Positions 8,045-15,966 are shown, numbered from the stretch's first letter. The stretch: DNA of 19,225 bases from JAVJRN01 sp047635055 (GCA_047635055.1 JBLIIJ010000077.1:1-19225); one strand, 5' to 3'. The notes: generated by a model from the sequence alone, not told the origin. Translations and numbers: made by a program.

Positions 8045-8408
8045 TTGAGCTTTTCTAGGGTTCTGAAACGAGACCAGTAAAACTCCGTTTCCTCATTGAA
8101 GCTAATGTAGATGCTGGCAAAACGAAACATCGACGAGCTTCGAATGGATTTTACACCAAGAATTCCTAGCAAATAAGTAGTCATCGGATAGAAAATATGA
8201 TCTTCTACGTTTTGTGGAGATCGACCTTACCATTGAGTAAAAATGATCTACTGATTTTCTCCGATATCAAAAACTGCATTTACTGACACAGGGTCTGATG
8301 GAGGTTCAAAGGATCGCCTCCCGCATACATCTAGCGGTAACAATACCCCAGCACCAATATTATGAGTAGCTTATTTTCCAGAAAATATTTTATCCTTCTA
8401 TTGCGCAT
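8045..8408 (-). pseudogene. cusA: cusA remnant: N-terminal ~120 codons of RND metal pump
   Basis: This is the start of a CusA/SilA-type RND heavy-metal efflux pump, broken at several points. The ATG at 8408 opens MRNRRIKYFLENKLLIILVLG, the first transmembrane segment, and hits TAG at 8331-8333. A frameshift within about 20 bp follows. The next frame reads EPPSDPVSVNAVFDIGENQ, TAG (8248-8250), IIFTQW, TAA (8227-8229), then GRSPQNVEDHIFYPMTTYLL, GILGVKSIRSSSMFRFASIY and ETEFYWSRFRTLEKLN. The match to the RND family ends at 8044, where CusB sequence begins. All downstream CusA sequence (roughly 900 residues in a normal pump) and any cusC are absent. Three stops and a frameshift in about 360 bp exclude function. 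Confidence 0.9.
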
Positions 8409-8433
8409 ATTATGATTTGAATAAGCATAAATG

Positions 8434-8455
8434 CCGACACACTATTCAGTGTCGG
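8434..8455. repeat. 7-bp-stem hairpin upstream of the cusA remnant
   Basis: CCGACAC and GTGTCGG form a perfect inverted repeat around an 8-nt loop, in the gap between the HYC_CC_PP-type pseudogene stop (8477) and the cusA start (8408). It could be a relic operator, attenuator or intercistronic hairpin. An alternative pairing ACACT/AGTGT is also possible. No T tract follows. Confidence 0.5.
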
Positions 8456-8476
8456 GAACATGATCAAATCATTAAA

Positions 8477-8914
8477 TCATATAAGAAATACTTGGTGCAG
8501 TACCTGACAGTCCTGTTTCAGGAGGTGGAGTGAAATGTCAGTGGGGATTAGCTGATCTTCCGTAAAATCAAATTCACCGATGTAAAGAATATTTGCAATT
8601 ATGGTCGCAAAAAAAAATGGAGCGAGTTCCTGCGAAAGATCTTTTTTGAAATTCTCATCAACTTGAATAGAAACGTATTGATTTTCGCAACATGGAGGTT
8701 TTGAAATATGCTAACCATTATGCGTTGCTTCCGGAATCTCCATCATGCCCATGCCACAATCCAAATGTTTTTCACCAAGCATCACTTCGCTTACTACCTC
8801 ATGCCTACCACACAGGTGTGTTCCGAACGTGAATCCAACATTGCCGAGCAATAGGATTAAGGAGAGCGATATAAAAATAATTATTTTCAACAAATCAAAT
8901 GCATAGAAAGACAA
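8477..8914 (-). pseudogene. HYC_CC_PP-type small envelope protein, nonsense-interrupted
   Basis: Members of this small Bacteroidota family often open copper/silver efflux operons; their function is not established. The frame starts with a hydrophobic segment (KIIIFISLSLILLLGNVGF), then FGTHLCGRHEVV, GEKHLDCGMGMME, a TAG at 8711-8713, and continues in the same frame: HISKPPCCENQYVSIQVDEN, then FKKDLSQELAPFFFATIIAN and a tail ending LKQDCQVLHQVFLI before TGA at 8477-8479. Read through, it has about 145 codons, the expected family size, with HLC, DCGMGMM and PPCC cysteine/methionine motifs in the usual order. The frame also lacks a good ATG at its 5' end (8914 is TTG). It is therefore inactivated by one stop and possibly a lost start. 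It lies 69 bp upstream of the cusA remnant. Confidence 0.83.
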
Positions 8915-9062
8915 GAGGAAGGGTTTATATAATTCTGACAGAGAGTCACATAATTCTATGGGCTAAGAGAAAAGCTTTTACTCGTTTTTGTATCACTCAC
9001 AATACGAGCCTTCAGAGAGGTTGTCATTAGCAGAAACCTTAATCAAGCATTATTTAATAGCG

Positions 9063-9070
9063 TAATTTTG
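9063..9070 (+). promoter_or_regulatory. Candidate -7 box for the isoaspartyl peptidase gene
   Basis: TAATTTTG matches TAnnTTTG and lies 17 bp before the ATG at 9088. No well-spaced -33 TTG is evident, so confidence is limited. Confidence 0.35.
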
Positions 9071-9087
9071 CTTCTCAACATTGATCA

Positions 9088-10017
9088 ATGAAAAACATCT
9101 CTCTCGCAATACATGGTGGTGCAGGCACCATTCTAAAAACCCAGATGACACCCGAAAAAGAGCAGGCCTATAAAGCTGCACTTCAGGAAGCATTGGATGT
9201 GGGCTATAATATGCTTGAAAAAGGATTAACGGCAGTAGATGCTGTAGAAAGCGCGGTAAGTCTGCTGGAAGATTGTCCTTTATTCAATGCCGGAAAAGGT
9301 TCAGTTTTCACCTCTGAAGGAACGCATGAAATGGATGCTTCTATTATGGAGGGAAAATTTCTCAATGCCGGAGCTGTTTCCTCCGTTATAGGGGTGATGA
9401 ATCCTGTACAACTCTCCCGCATGGTCATGGAAAAGTCTGGACATGTGTTTTTATCTGGAAATGGAGCGATACAATTCGCTAAGAAAATGGATTGTGAATT
9501 TCGCGAGCCTGATTATTTCTATGACCATTTCAGATACCAGCAATGGCTAGAACTCAAAGACACTGACGGGTTTCAATTGGATCATTCCAAGAAGAAAGAG
9601 GAAAAATTTGGTACAGTAGGAGCTGTTGCGATGGATTTAAACGGAGACTTAGCTGCTGCGACAAGTACAGGAGGAATGACGAACAAGCAGTTTGGACGTG
9701 TTGGGGATAGTTCCATCATTGGTGCTGGGAATTATGCTAATAATGCCACTTGCGCTGTTTCATGTACAGGTAGTGGTGAGTTTTTTATCAGGGCCGTAGT
9801 AGCCTATGATGTTTCCTGCCTCATGGAATACAAAGGACTCTCTTTAGTCGATGCGTGTAAGGAAGTCATACAGCACCGGTTACCAAAAATCGGGGGCGAT
9901 GGCGGACTCATCGCCGTTGATAATCAGGGCAATTGTGTGTTGGAATTTAACACTGCAGGCATGTATAGAGGACAAAGGAATTCCAATGGACGCAACCAAG
10001 TAGCTATTTACAAATAG
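9088..10017 (+). CDS. iaaA: Isoaspartyl peptidase / plant-type L-asparaginase
   Basis: This N-terminal-nucleophile hydrolase hydrolyses isoaspartyl (beta-Asp-X) dipeptides and often L-asparagine. It is made as an inactive precursor that cleaves itself before a threonine. At 309 residues it has the normal length. The alpha part opens with AIHGGAGT, and NAGKGSVFTSEGTHEMDASIM is present in pieces (NAGKGSVFTSEG, HEMDASIM). The cleavage site is FG/TVGAVA, giving nucleophile Thr176. The beta part has STGGMTNKQFGRVGDSSIIG and the TGSGE oxyanion/substrate segment. No signal peptide is visible, so it should be cytosolic. It lies next to cyanophycinase and cyanophycin synthetase, and beta-Asp-Arg, the product of cyanophycinase, is a classic substrate, so this gene probably finishes cyanophycin breakdown. 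It converges on cphB with a 10-bp overlap. Confidence 0.93.
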   Translation: MKNISLAIHGGAGTILKTQMTPEKEQAYKAALQEALDVGYNMLEKGLTAVDAVESAVSLLEDCPLFNAGKGSVFTSEGTHEMDASIMEGKFLNAGAVSSVIGVMNPVQLSRMVMEKSGHVFLSGNGAIQFAKKMDCEFREPDYFYDHFRYQQWLELKDTDGFQLDHSKKKEEKFGTVGAVAMDLNGDLAAATSTGGMTNKQFGRVGDSSIIGAGNYANNATCAVSCTGSGEFFIRAVVAYDVSCLMEYKGLSLVDACKEVIQHRLPKIGGDGGLIAVDNQGNCVLEFNTAGMYRGQRNSNGRNQVAIYK

Positions 10018-10019
10018 CT
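10002..10019. terminator. Palindrome across the two convergent stop codons
   Basis: AGCTATTT-AC-AAATAGCT is a perfect 8-bp inverted repeat covering the last codons and stops of both iaaA (TAG at 10015-10017) and cphB (TAA at 10008-10010). It may be a compact shared terminator. The stem is AT-rich and no T tract follows, so its strength is doubtful. Confidence 0.35.
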
Positions 10020-10874
10020 TTGACCCAATGCTTCGGTAATTGGAAGAACGGTGATTTTTCGATCATTTAAAGTGAATTTATCTCCGATAGCAAGAATATG
10101 GGTGATAAGATTGGACATAGACATGGGTGTACCGGGCGCTAGCACTTCATGTGCATTGTGCGTTAGTTGGCTGGCGTCCATCACGATAACCATTCCAGAG
10201 CCGATAATTCTGAACTCATCATTATGGCTGATCACCAAGCCAGTATCTTCGGCCAATCCTACCCCAATAAGGTTTGGATAAGTCGCCACAGCTTCTGCAA
10301 GTCTTCCAAATCGTCCTCTTCTTACAAAGTGGGTATCGATGACCATCCCAGGGATTAAACCCAAACCTTTGTTCATCAAAACGGCCCCCTTCAACAAAGC
10401 TTCCTTGCTACTTCCTCCAGCGATCATCTCGTGAGACATGGCCATTGCACCTGCGCTTGTCCCTGCAATTACAAAATTCTCGGTTTGGTACTTTTTTATC
10501 AGAAGATCGTGAAATTTTGTCCCGCCAATTTTTGTTGAAATTTTAGATTGGTCGCCACCTGAAAACATGATACAATTGCTCTCTGCCAATTCTTTTAGCA
10601 TTTCCGGATCATCGCTTTGAGCTCTGTCCTTGATATTCAAAACGGTCACATTGGAGCAGCCCAATTCCTGAAACGCGTCCAGATAATTTTTACCCACTTT
10701 TTGAGGGATACTGGATGCCGTCGGAATGACTATAATTTTGGCCTTTGGGCCACCACTCATTTTAACGACTTCCGATAAAATTCCTTCAGAAATAAAGTCA
10801 AGGCCTGTTTTTTCCTTTTTCCCTTTATCCTCATTCCCACCAATCGGAATCAACGTTCCCTTTATGTTAACCAT
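10008..10874 (-). CDS. cphB: Cyanophycinase
   Basis: This serine exopeptidase of the S51-like class I glutamine amidotransferase fold releases beta-Asp-Arg dipeptides from cyanophycin. From the ATG at 10874 it has 288 residues, beginning MVNIKGTLIPIGGNEDKG, the normal family N-terminus; the frame extends 14 codons further upstream but that extension is not family-like. Landmarks are IPTASS (about 52-57), the FSGGDQ segment, the nucleophile elbow GTSAGAM with Ser140, and DTHFVRRGRFGRL followed by GVGLAEDTGLV. There is no signal peptide, consistent with intracellular cyanophycin breakdown. It is divergent from cphA across a 100-bp gap and convergent with iaaA, so polymer synthesis and breakdown are transcribed separately from one shared control region. 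The assignment is strong. Confidence 0.94.
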   Translation of the reverse strand: MVNIKGTLIPIGGNEDKGKKEKTGLDFISEGILSEVVKMSGGPKAKIIVIPTASSIPQKVGKNYLDAFQELGCSNVTVLNIKDRAQSDDPEMLKELAESNCIMFSGGDQSKISTKIGGTKFHDLLIKKYQTENFVIAGTSAGAMAMSHEMIAGGSSKEALLKGAVLMNKGLGLIPGMVIDTHFVRRGRFGRLAEAVATYPNLIGVGLAEDTGLVISHNDEFRIIGSGMVIVMDASQLTHNAHEVLAPGTPMSMSNLITHILAIGDKFTLNDRKITVLPITEALGQSYL

Positions 10875-10974
10875 TATTCTTCTATCAATTAAATTATAGA
10901 GAACAAAAGTCAGCATTATTATTCAATGAAAATCTATATTGAGTGTTGAATTCAATCATAATTAATTGACAGGC
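10875..10974. promoter_or_regulatory. Shared divergent control region of cphB and cphA
   Basis: The 100-bp AT-rich gap must hold both promoters. I see only partial -7 matches: TATATTGA on the plus strand near 10935 and GACTTTTG on the minus strand near 10896. Neither is a full TAnnTTTG. No clear operator palindrome is visible. Confidence 0.35.
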
Positions 10975-13602
10975 ATGGAAATAAGGGAGATACGCGCTAT
11001 GAAAGGGCCAAACTATTGGTCAATAAACAGACATAAGCTAATTGTGATGGTACTTGACCTCAAGGAAATGGAGCAGCGTCCTACCAATTCCATTGAAGGG
11101 TTTCTCGAAAGATTAAAATCTATGCTCCCCTCTCTTTATGATCATAGATGCTCTGTAGGTACTGCGGGCGGTTTTTATGAACGCGTAGAAGAAGGCACAT
11201 GGATGGGGCATGTTATTGAGCACATCGCGCTCGAAACACAAACTCTGGCCGGAATGGATGTGGGATTTGGGCGAACGCGAGGATATGGCGAAGAAGGTGT
11301 CTACCATGTGGTCTTTAATTACATGGAAGAAGAAGTGGGCAGATTTGCAGCAAAAAGTGCTGTAAAAATCGCCGAAGCATTAATCGAAGGTGTCTCCTAT
11401 GATCTGGGTGCCGATATTCAAGAAATGCGTGAACTTCGAGAATCGGTACGCCTTGGCCCAAGTACCGGATCCATCATCCAAGAAGCAGACCAAAGGGGAA
11501 TTCCATGGATTCGCTTGAATAACAACAACTCACTTTGCCAGCTAGGATATGGGGTAAATCAAAAGAAAATTCAAGCCACGGTATCTAGCCAAACGAGTAA
11601 TATTGGTGTAGACATAGCTGGCGACAAGGAGGATACAAAGCATTTACTTGAACAAGCAGCCGTGCCTGTGCCGAAGGGTGACATTGTGAAAACAGAAAGT
11701 CAATTGAAGGAAGTTGCTGCAAACATTGGTTACCCATTAGTCGTCAAGCCTATCAGTGGAAATCATGGTCGAGGCATCACCACGAACGTGCAGAATATTG
11801 AAGAAGCAGTAGTGGCTTTTAACCAGGCAAAAAAGGTCTCCAATTCCATAATTATAGAAAAGTTTATAACTGGCGATGATTATCGTTTTTTGGTGATTAA
11901 TTACAAGCTAGTGGCTGTGGCCAAACGTACTCCAGCTCATGTGATTGGCGATGGAAAATCATCCATTCAAGCGCTCATTGAAGAGGTCAACAAAGATCCT
12001 CGTCGGGGCTATGGTCATGAAGAAGTGCTGACCATGATTATTGTGAATGAACTGACATTGAGCATCCTCAAAGAAGCAGGAAAAAGCCTGGATACTGTTT
12101 TGAAAAAAGGGGAGGTTATGCAATTAAAAGACACAGCAAACCTCAGTACAGGAGGAACAGCAGAAGACGTGACTGACCTTGTGCACCCATACAACATTTT
12201 CATGGCTGAGCGTATCGCACGGATCATTGACTTAGATATCTGCGGAATTGACATAATGACCACTGATATCGGCCAGCCACTTCCCGAAACAGGAGGTGCA
12301 GTGTTGGAGGTTAACGCTGGGCCTGGCTTTAGAATGCACCTCGCCCCTGCCGATGGATTACCACGCAATGTGGCTGGGCATGTGATCGACATGCTTTATC
12401 CCCCGGGCGCATCTTCGCGCATTCCAATTGTTGCCGTTGCAGGTACCAATGGAAAAACGACTACCACTAGGCTCATTGCTCACATCGCTAGAATGCGGGG
12501 ATTAAAAGTGGGCTACACAACTACTGATGGGGTGTATATTCAAAATCGTTTAATGATGACCGGTGATTGCACTGGACCAGCAAGTACCGAGTTCGTTCTT
12601 CGAGATCCTACGGTTGATTTTGCAGTCTTAGAATGTGCTCGAGGCGGCTTGCTCCGTGCCGGATTGGGATTTAAAAATTGTGATATTGGAATTGTGACAA
12701 ATGTGTCTGCCGATCATCTGGGCCTTAAAGGTATTCATACCATAGAGCAATTAGCGAGAGTAAAAGGAGTCATTCCTGAAACAGTTTTTCCAGACGGATA
12801 TGCCATTCTCAACGCAGATGACGATCTCGTTTATGAAATGCGTAAAAATGTGAAATGCAGTGTGGCGCTGTTTTCAATTGATGAAATGAATCCTCGAATC
12901 GTGAAGCATGCTAAATCTGGAGGACTATCAGCGATATACGAGAATGGATTCATTACCATTTATAAAGGCGAATGGAAAATAAGAATTACCAAGGCGGTCC
13001 ATGTTCCTATAACATTTGAGGGTAAGGCGGTTTTCATGATCCAAAACGTACTTCCCGCTGTACTCGCTGGCTATATTCGAGGCTTTTCCATAGAAGATTT
13101 GAAGGTCGCTATTGAGTCTTTCATCCCTTCTCCTGCGCAGACTCCTGGAAGACTCAATATGTTTAGGTTTAACAACTTCAACGTTTTACTAGATTATGCC
13201 CATAACTCAGCAGGGCTCTTGGCACTCAAACAAATGACAGACAAAATGGACGGCTATCCGAAAATAGGAATGGTAGCCGGGATTGGTGATCGCCGACCGG
13301 AAGATAATCGGGAGATTGGAAAGATTGCAGCGGAAATGTTCGACGAAATAATCATTAGACAGGACAAAAATCTTAGGGGAAAAACGGAGAAGGAACTTAT
13401 AAAAATGATTTATGAGGGTATTATGAGCGTGAATCCTGATAAAAAAGTAACCATTATACCGTCAGAAAAAGAGGCCATCACACATGCGATTACAACAGCA
13501 CAAAAGGGATCATTACTGATACTATGTAGTGATGTAGTACCCGATGCATTGAACCTAGTCATGTCGTTCCGCGAAAAGGAGGCTAAGGAATTGATAGACT
13601 AA
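10975..13602 (+). CDS. cphA: Cyanophycin synthetase
   Basis: This enzyme polymerises aspartate and arginine into multi-L-arginyl-poly-L-aspartate, a cytosolic nitrogen and carbon reserve, using ATP for both additions. It has 875 residues, the usual CphA1 length. The N-domain begins MEIREIRAMKGPNYWS. The ATP-grasp domain (about 215-475), which adds Asp to the backbone, has PLVVKPISGNHGRGIT and, at its end, EVNAGPGFRMHLAP. The Mur-ligase-like domain, which adds Arg to the side chain, has the P-loop GTNGKTTTT (490-498, Lys494), ECARGGLLRAGLG and DYAHN (740-744). I prefer the ATG at 10975 over an in-frame TTG three codons upstream because it matches the family start. Its neighbours cphB and iaaA complete the cycle. 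Confidence 0.96.
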   Translation: MEIREIRAMKGPNYWSINRHKLIVMVLDLKEMEQRPTNSIEGFLERLKSMLPSLYDHRCSVGTAGGFYERVEEGTWMGHVIEHIALETQTLAGMDVGFGRTRGYGEEGVYHVVFNYMEEEVGRFAAKSAVKIAEALIEGVSYDLGADIQEMRELRESVRLGPSTGSIIQEADQRGIPWIRLNNNNSLCQLGYGVNQKKIQATVSSQTSNIGVDIAGDKEDTKHLLEQAAVPVPKGDIVKTESQLKEVAANIGYPLVVKPISGNHGRGITTNVQNIEEAVVAFNQAKKVSNSIIIEKFITGDDYRFLVINYKLVAVAKRTPAHVIGDGKSSIQALIEEVNKDPRRGYGHEEVLTMIIVNELTLSILKEAGKSLDTVLKKGEVMQLKDTANLSTGGTAEDVTDLVHPYNIFMAERIARIIDLDICGIDIMTTDIGQPLPETGGAVLEVNAGPGFRMHLAPADGLPRNVAGHVIDMLYPPGASSRIPIVAVAGTNGKTTTTRLIAHIARMRGLKVGYTTTDGVYIQNRLMMTGDCTGPASTEFVLRDPTVDFAVLECARGGLLRAGLGFKNCDIGIVTNVSADHLGLKGIHTIEQLARVKGVIPETVFPDGYAILNADDDLVYEMRKNVKCSVALFSIDEMNPRIVKHAKSGGLSAIYENGFITIYKGEWKIRITKAVHVPITFEGKAVFMIQNVLPAVLAGYIRGFSIEDLKVAIESFIPSPAQTPGRLNMFRFNNFNVLLDYAHNSAGLLALKQMTDKMDGYPKIGMVAGIGDRRPEDNREIGKIAAEMFDEIIIRQDKNLRGKTEKELIKMIYEGIMSVNPDKKVTIIPSEKEAITHAITTAQKGSLLILCSDVVPDALNLVMSFREKEAKELID

Positions 13603-13623
13603 ACAAGCTACTCGTTCATTTCA

Positions 13624-13672
13624 ACTCAGCTGGCGTGGGTTTACAACGTGTTCGCAACACGTGCCACTGAGT
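13624..13672. repeat. Two-tier hairpin element downstream of cphA
   Basis: The outer arms ACTCAG(C)TGGC (13624-13634) and GCCACTGAGT (13663-13672) pair over 10 bp with one bulged C. An inner perfect stem ACGTGTT/AACACGT (13646-13652 and 13656-13662) closes a CGC loop. An 11-nt asymmetric bulge lies on the left side. It begins 22 bp after the cphA stop but lacks a T tract. It may be a 3' stabiliser, a structured terminator, or a dispersed palindromic element. Confidence 0.6.
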
Positions 13673-14149
13673 AGGACAATCATTACATTGTAGCGCTACC
13701 AATTAAATAATCACTGACATAGGATAAAAAAATAAGAGAATCTTCACCAGAACATTTTACTATTCACAAAAGGCTAGCAATAATTATTTAGCTCACATCA
13801 CACCCACTCAACTAGAAAGTCATTGCAAAGAGATTTCATAACTCAATGATTATCAGTTAGTTATAAGCATTAAAGAAATAAATAATTAGCTATTAAAATC
13901 CCTTGTGCTAGGTAAATTCTGGATGGGTGAAGTCGTTACAATAATTATCAAATGATAGAGTGATCAAATGTCGACCTTCTTTTAACCCGAGCACGAATGG
14001 CATTCTAACCAAACATATTGCTGTCCGCAGTTTTCAAAACTTATCTCTGTCAGGCAAGTTCTATTGACAATACTCAAAAGTTATGCTCAAGTAGCCTTAC
14101 TTAGCATTCTAAAAAAAACAATTATCAAAGTCAAAATACCCTTTCAGCC
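13673..14149. other. Gene-free spacer between cphA and the DUF2237 gene
   Basis: No credible reading frame is present. It contains a 10-bp perfect palindrome GTAGCGCTAC (13690-13699) flanked by ATT and CAAT, which could be an operator or part of the adjacent structured element. The remainder is AT-rich with no obvious promoter box. Confidence 0.5.
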
Positions 14150-14515
14150 ATGGCAAATAATATATTCGGAGAACCTTTAATCAGTTGCAGTACTTCCCCC
14201 ATGACCGGCTTCTTTAGGGATGGTTGCTGTAAGACAGATGAAATGGATCAAGGCACCCACACTGTTTGCGCCATCATGACAGAGGAATTCCTCCTTTACA
14301 CGAAATCTGTGGGCAATGACCTATCTACGCCCCGGCCAGAGTACCAGTTCCCAGGATTGAAACCGGGTGATCATTGGTGTCTTTGCGCCTCGAGATGGAC
14401 ACAGGCACACAGCGCAGGAGTTGCACCCAAGATTGTTCCTGAAGCTACTCATGAGAAGACTTTGGAATACATCGAACTTTCAGAGTTGATCAAGTTCGCT
14501 AAAGTTTCCAGTTAG
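14150..14515 (+). CDS. DUF2237 family protein
   Basis: This is a 121-residue member of the DUF2237 family, a small conserved cytosolic protein of unknown biochemical function. The match runs over the whole length: NIFGEPLISCSTSPMTGF, then FRDGCCKT (Cys26, Cys27), HTVCAIMTEEFL (Cys40), NDLSTPRPEYQFPGLKPGD, HWCLCASRW (Cys77, Cys79), and VAPKIVPEATHEKTLEYI. The many conserved cysteines could bind metal or be redox-active, but no activity is established that I know of. It starts at an ATG with no Shine-Dalgarno site and has no partner on its strand, so it is probably monocistronic. The family call is secure and the function unknown. Confidence 0.9.
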   Translation: MANNIFGEPLISCSTSPMTGFFRDGCCKTDEMDQGTHTVCAIMTEEFLLYTKSVGNDLSTPRPEYQFPGLKPGDHWCLCASRWTQAHSAGVAPKIVPEATHEKTLEYIELSELIKFAKVSS

Positions 14516-14744
14516 CATTTTCAATAACAACAGGCCAATCATTAGGGATAATTTGAAACTTGACGAAAATTCATTTATTGAACAAGGAGAAAGATCCGAA
14601 TTTTGGTTGGGAGTTTTTCAACACCCTTCCGATCAATGCAGCTCATTACGCAGTGTTATTTGCAGGGAAACTCTTTTGCATCTCTCGATCCTTCCTTTTG
14701 GATTACAAGAATTAATAGTCAAACGAAATTTCTAGCCTCTCTTT
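14516..14744. other. Spacer between DUF2237 and DUF3037 genes
   Basis: A 60-codon plus-strand frame starting with TTG (14553) shows no domain and is not called. I see no terminator hairpin for either convergent gene. Confidence 0.4.
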
Positions 14745-15194
14745 TCATCCCATCTTCACCAAATCAACATGTATTTTATGTAGGGTGGCGAATGCATCCT
14801 GGGTGTAGCCAGTGTGGACAGGCGAAGCTTGGATGATGGTGCTACGTGTGGCTGTTAACCAGCCAAATCGCTCAGCAATGGCCAGTTCAGCAATACCGCT
14901 ACTTGAGTTTTTCTGGGCTGGATTGTTTCGAGCTGGGTTACTTTGGACTGGCTCGTGCGCTCCTGCTTTGGATCCTTTACAAATCAACTCAAACGAACGA
15001 CTATACTCTTTGACGAGTGCTATGTTTACGGCTGGGAAAACAGCCAGCATTCGTGGCTCATCCCAATGAAAAACACATTCAAGGAAGCGCGCTCCTGAGC
15101 AATACAGTATAGCGCCTATGTTGATAAACTCTCCCCGCTCCACCTTTGGCATGAGCCGAATCGTAGCATACTCAAATAAATGATATCCTTGCAT
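14745..15194 (-). CDS. DUF3037 protein, partner of the HipA-like kinase
   Basis: This is a 149-residue DUF3037 family protein of unknown function. The N-terminal motif YATIRLMPKVERGEFINIGA (residues 9-28) followed by ILYC and LECVFHWD is characteristic. The C-terminal part reads FGWLTATRSTIIQASPVHTG. Between them (82-96) lies a low-complexity linker made of three five-residue units, PVQSN, PARNN, PAQKN. Its ATG at 15194 lies inside the upstream kinase gene, overlapping it by 23 bp, so the two are translationally linked and almost certainly act together. Such HipA-like/DUF3037 pairs occur in other genomes as far as I recall, but I know of no established activity. No signal peptide or membrane segment is seen. 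Confidence 0.85.
   Translation of the reverse strand: MQGYHLFEYATIRLMPKVERGEFINIGAILYCSGARFLECVFHWDEPRMLAVFPAVNIALVKEYSRSFELICKGSKAGAHEPVQSNPARNNPAQKNSSSGIAELAIAERFGWLTATRSTIIQASPVHTGYTQDAFATLHKIHVDLVKMG
14907..14951 (-). repeat. Three imperfect 15-bp repeats within the DUF3037 gene
   Basis: The segment encodes P-V-Q-S-N, P-A-R-N-N and P-A-Q-K-N in succession, one five-residue unit per 15 bp. The repeats are in frame and lie in the linker, so copy-number change would alter linker length without breaking the protein. Confidence 0.65.
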
Positions 15195-15966
15195 CTTGTG
15201 CTTCTTTTACAAATAATTGAGATTGATTCACGCGAGTTTCTAAAAATTGCTGATACACTTTGCGCTGATCTTCCGGGTCTTCAAAAGCACGATCATCCAA
15301 CCAGTCTGTTGGAATAGTTGCTACAATAGTCGCTATGACTGCTGGTGTCATTAGTTGAATAAAGGCAGTGTTTACCTCCTGCAGGACAGTGGCCTTACTT
15401 AGGAGTACATGGTTTTTGATCAAAGGAAAAGCTTGGGTGCCTGCGGTATTATTTAGGCTGTGTTGCCAATAAAAGGCCGCTCCGTGATCGATGAGCCACA
15501 GCTCGTGATTCCACCAAAGCAAATTGGTATTGCGCACGGTGCGGTCCATATTCATGATCAGCGCATCCAACCATACGATTTGCGAAGCAAGCAAAGAGTC
15601 AACCTCTGTAGCCAAAGGGTCAAACGTGATGGAACCAGACAAATAATGCAACCCTAGATTTAGTCCTACACTTCCTTTGAGCAAGTCCTGTATTTCTTCA
15701 TCGCCTTCCATCCTACCGAAACCACTGCTAAGGTGTACAAATACCAACTCAGGAACCTTGAACCCAAGTACTCTGGCAATCTCCCCTCCGATCAGCTCCG
15801 CGATCAATGCTTTCGTCCCTTGACCAGCACTCCGAAATTTTAGTACATACAAGAAACCATCGTCCGCCTCTACAATGGCTGGCATAGAGCCACCCTCGCG
15901 AAGAGGCGTCACGTAGCGTGTGGTATTCACTTGTCTCAAATTCAATGGATTATTGTCTTTTTGCAT
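15172..15966 (-). CDS. HipA-like protein kinase (HipA_2 type)
   Basis: This is a HipA-related kinase of 264 residues from the ATG at 15966. Seen motifs: Lys43 in YVLKFRSAGQGTKAL as the ATP-contacting lysine, Glu57 in IAELIGGEIARVLG, catalytic-loop NMDRTVRN (Asn139, Asp141, Asn146), and Asp160 in LIDHGAAF as the magnesium ligand (DFG-like). All kinase essentials are present. It is much shorter than E. coli HipA (about 440 residues), and no HipB-like DNA-binding partner lies beside it; the partner is the overlapping DUF3037 gene. The longer frame to a TTG at 15987 is rejected because that TTG is inside the TATCTTTG promoter box. The substrate is unknown, and toxicity is possible but not shown. 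Confidence 0.87.
   Translation of the reverse strand: MQKDNNPLNLRQVNTTRYVTPLREGGSMPAIVEADDGFLYVLKFRSAGQGTKALIAELIGGEIARVLGFKVPELVFVHLSSGFGRMEGDEEIQDLLKGSVGLNLGLHYLSGSITFDPLATEVDSLLASQIVWLDALIMNMDRTVRNTNLLWWNHELWLIDHGAAFYWQHSLNNTAGTQAFPLIKNHVLLSKATVLQEVNTAFIQLMTPAVIATIVATIPTDWLDDRAFEDPEDQRKVYQQFLETRVNQSQLFVKEAQDARISFI

Noticed and set aside
12015..12392. 125-codon minus-strand frame inside cphA
   Set aside because: Antisense to the ATP-grasp domain of cphA, with no recognisable motif.
13925..13944. GGGTGAAGTCGTTACAAT resembles the conserved 3' end of 16S rRNA
   Set aside because: Only about 16 bases match, and there is no upstream 16S helix, tRNA or 23S sequence; most likely chance.
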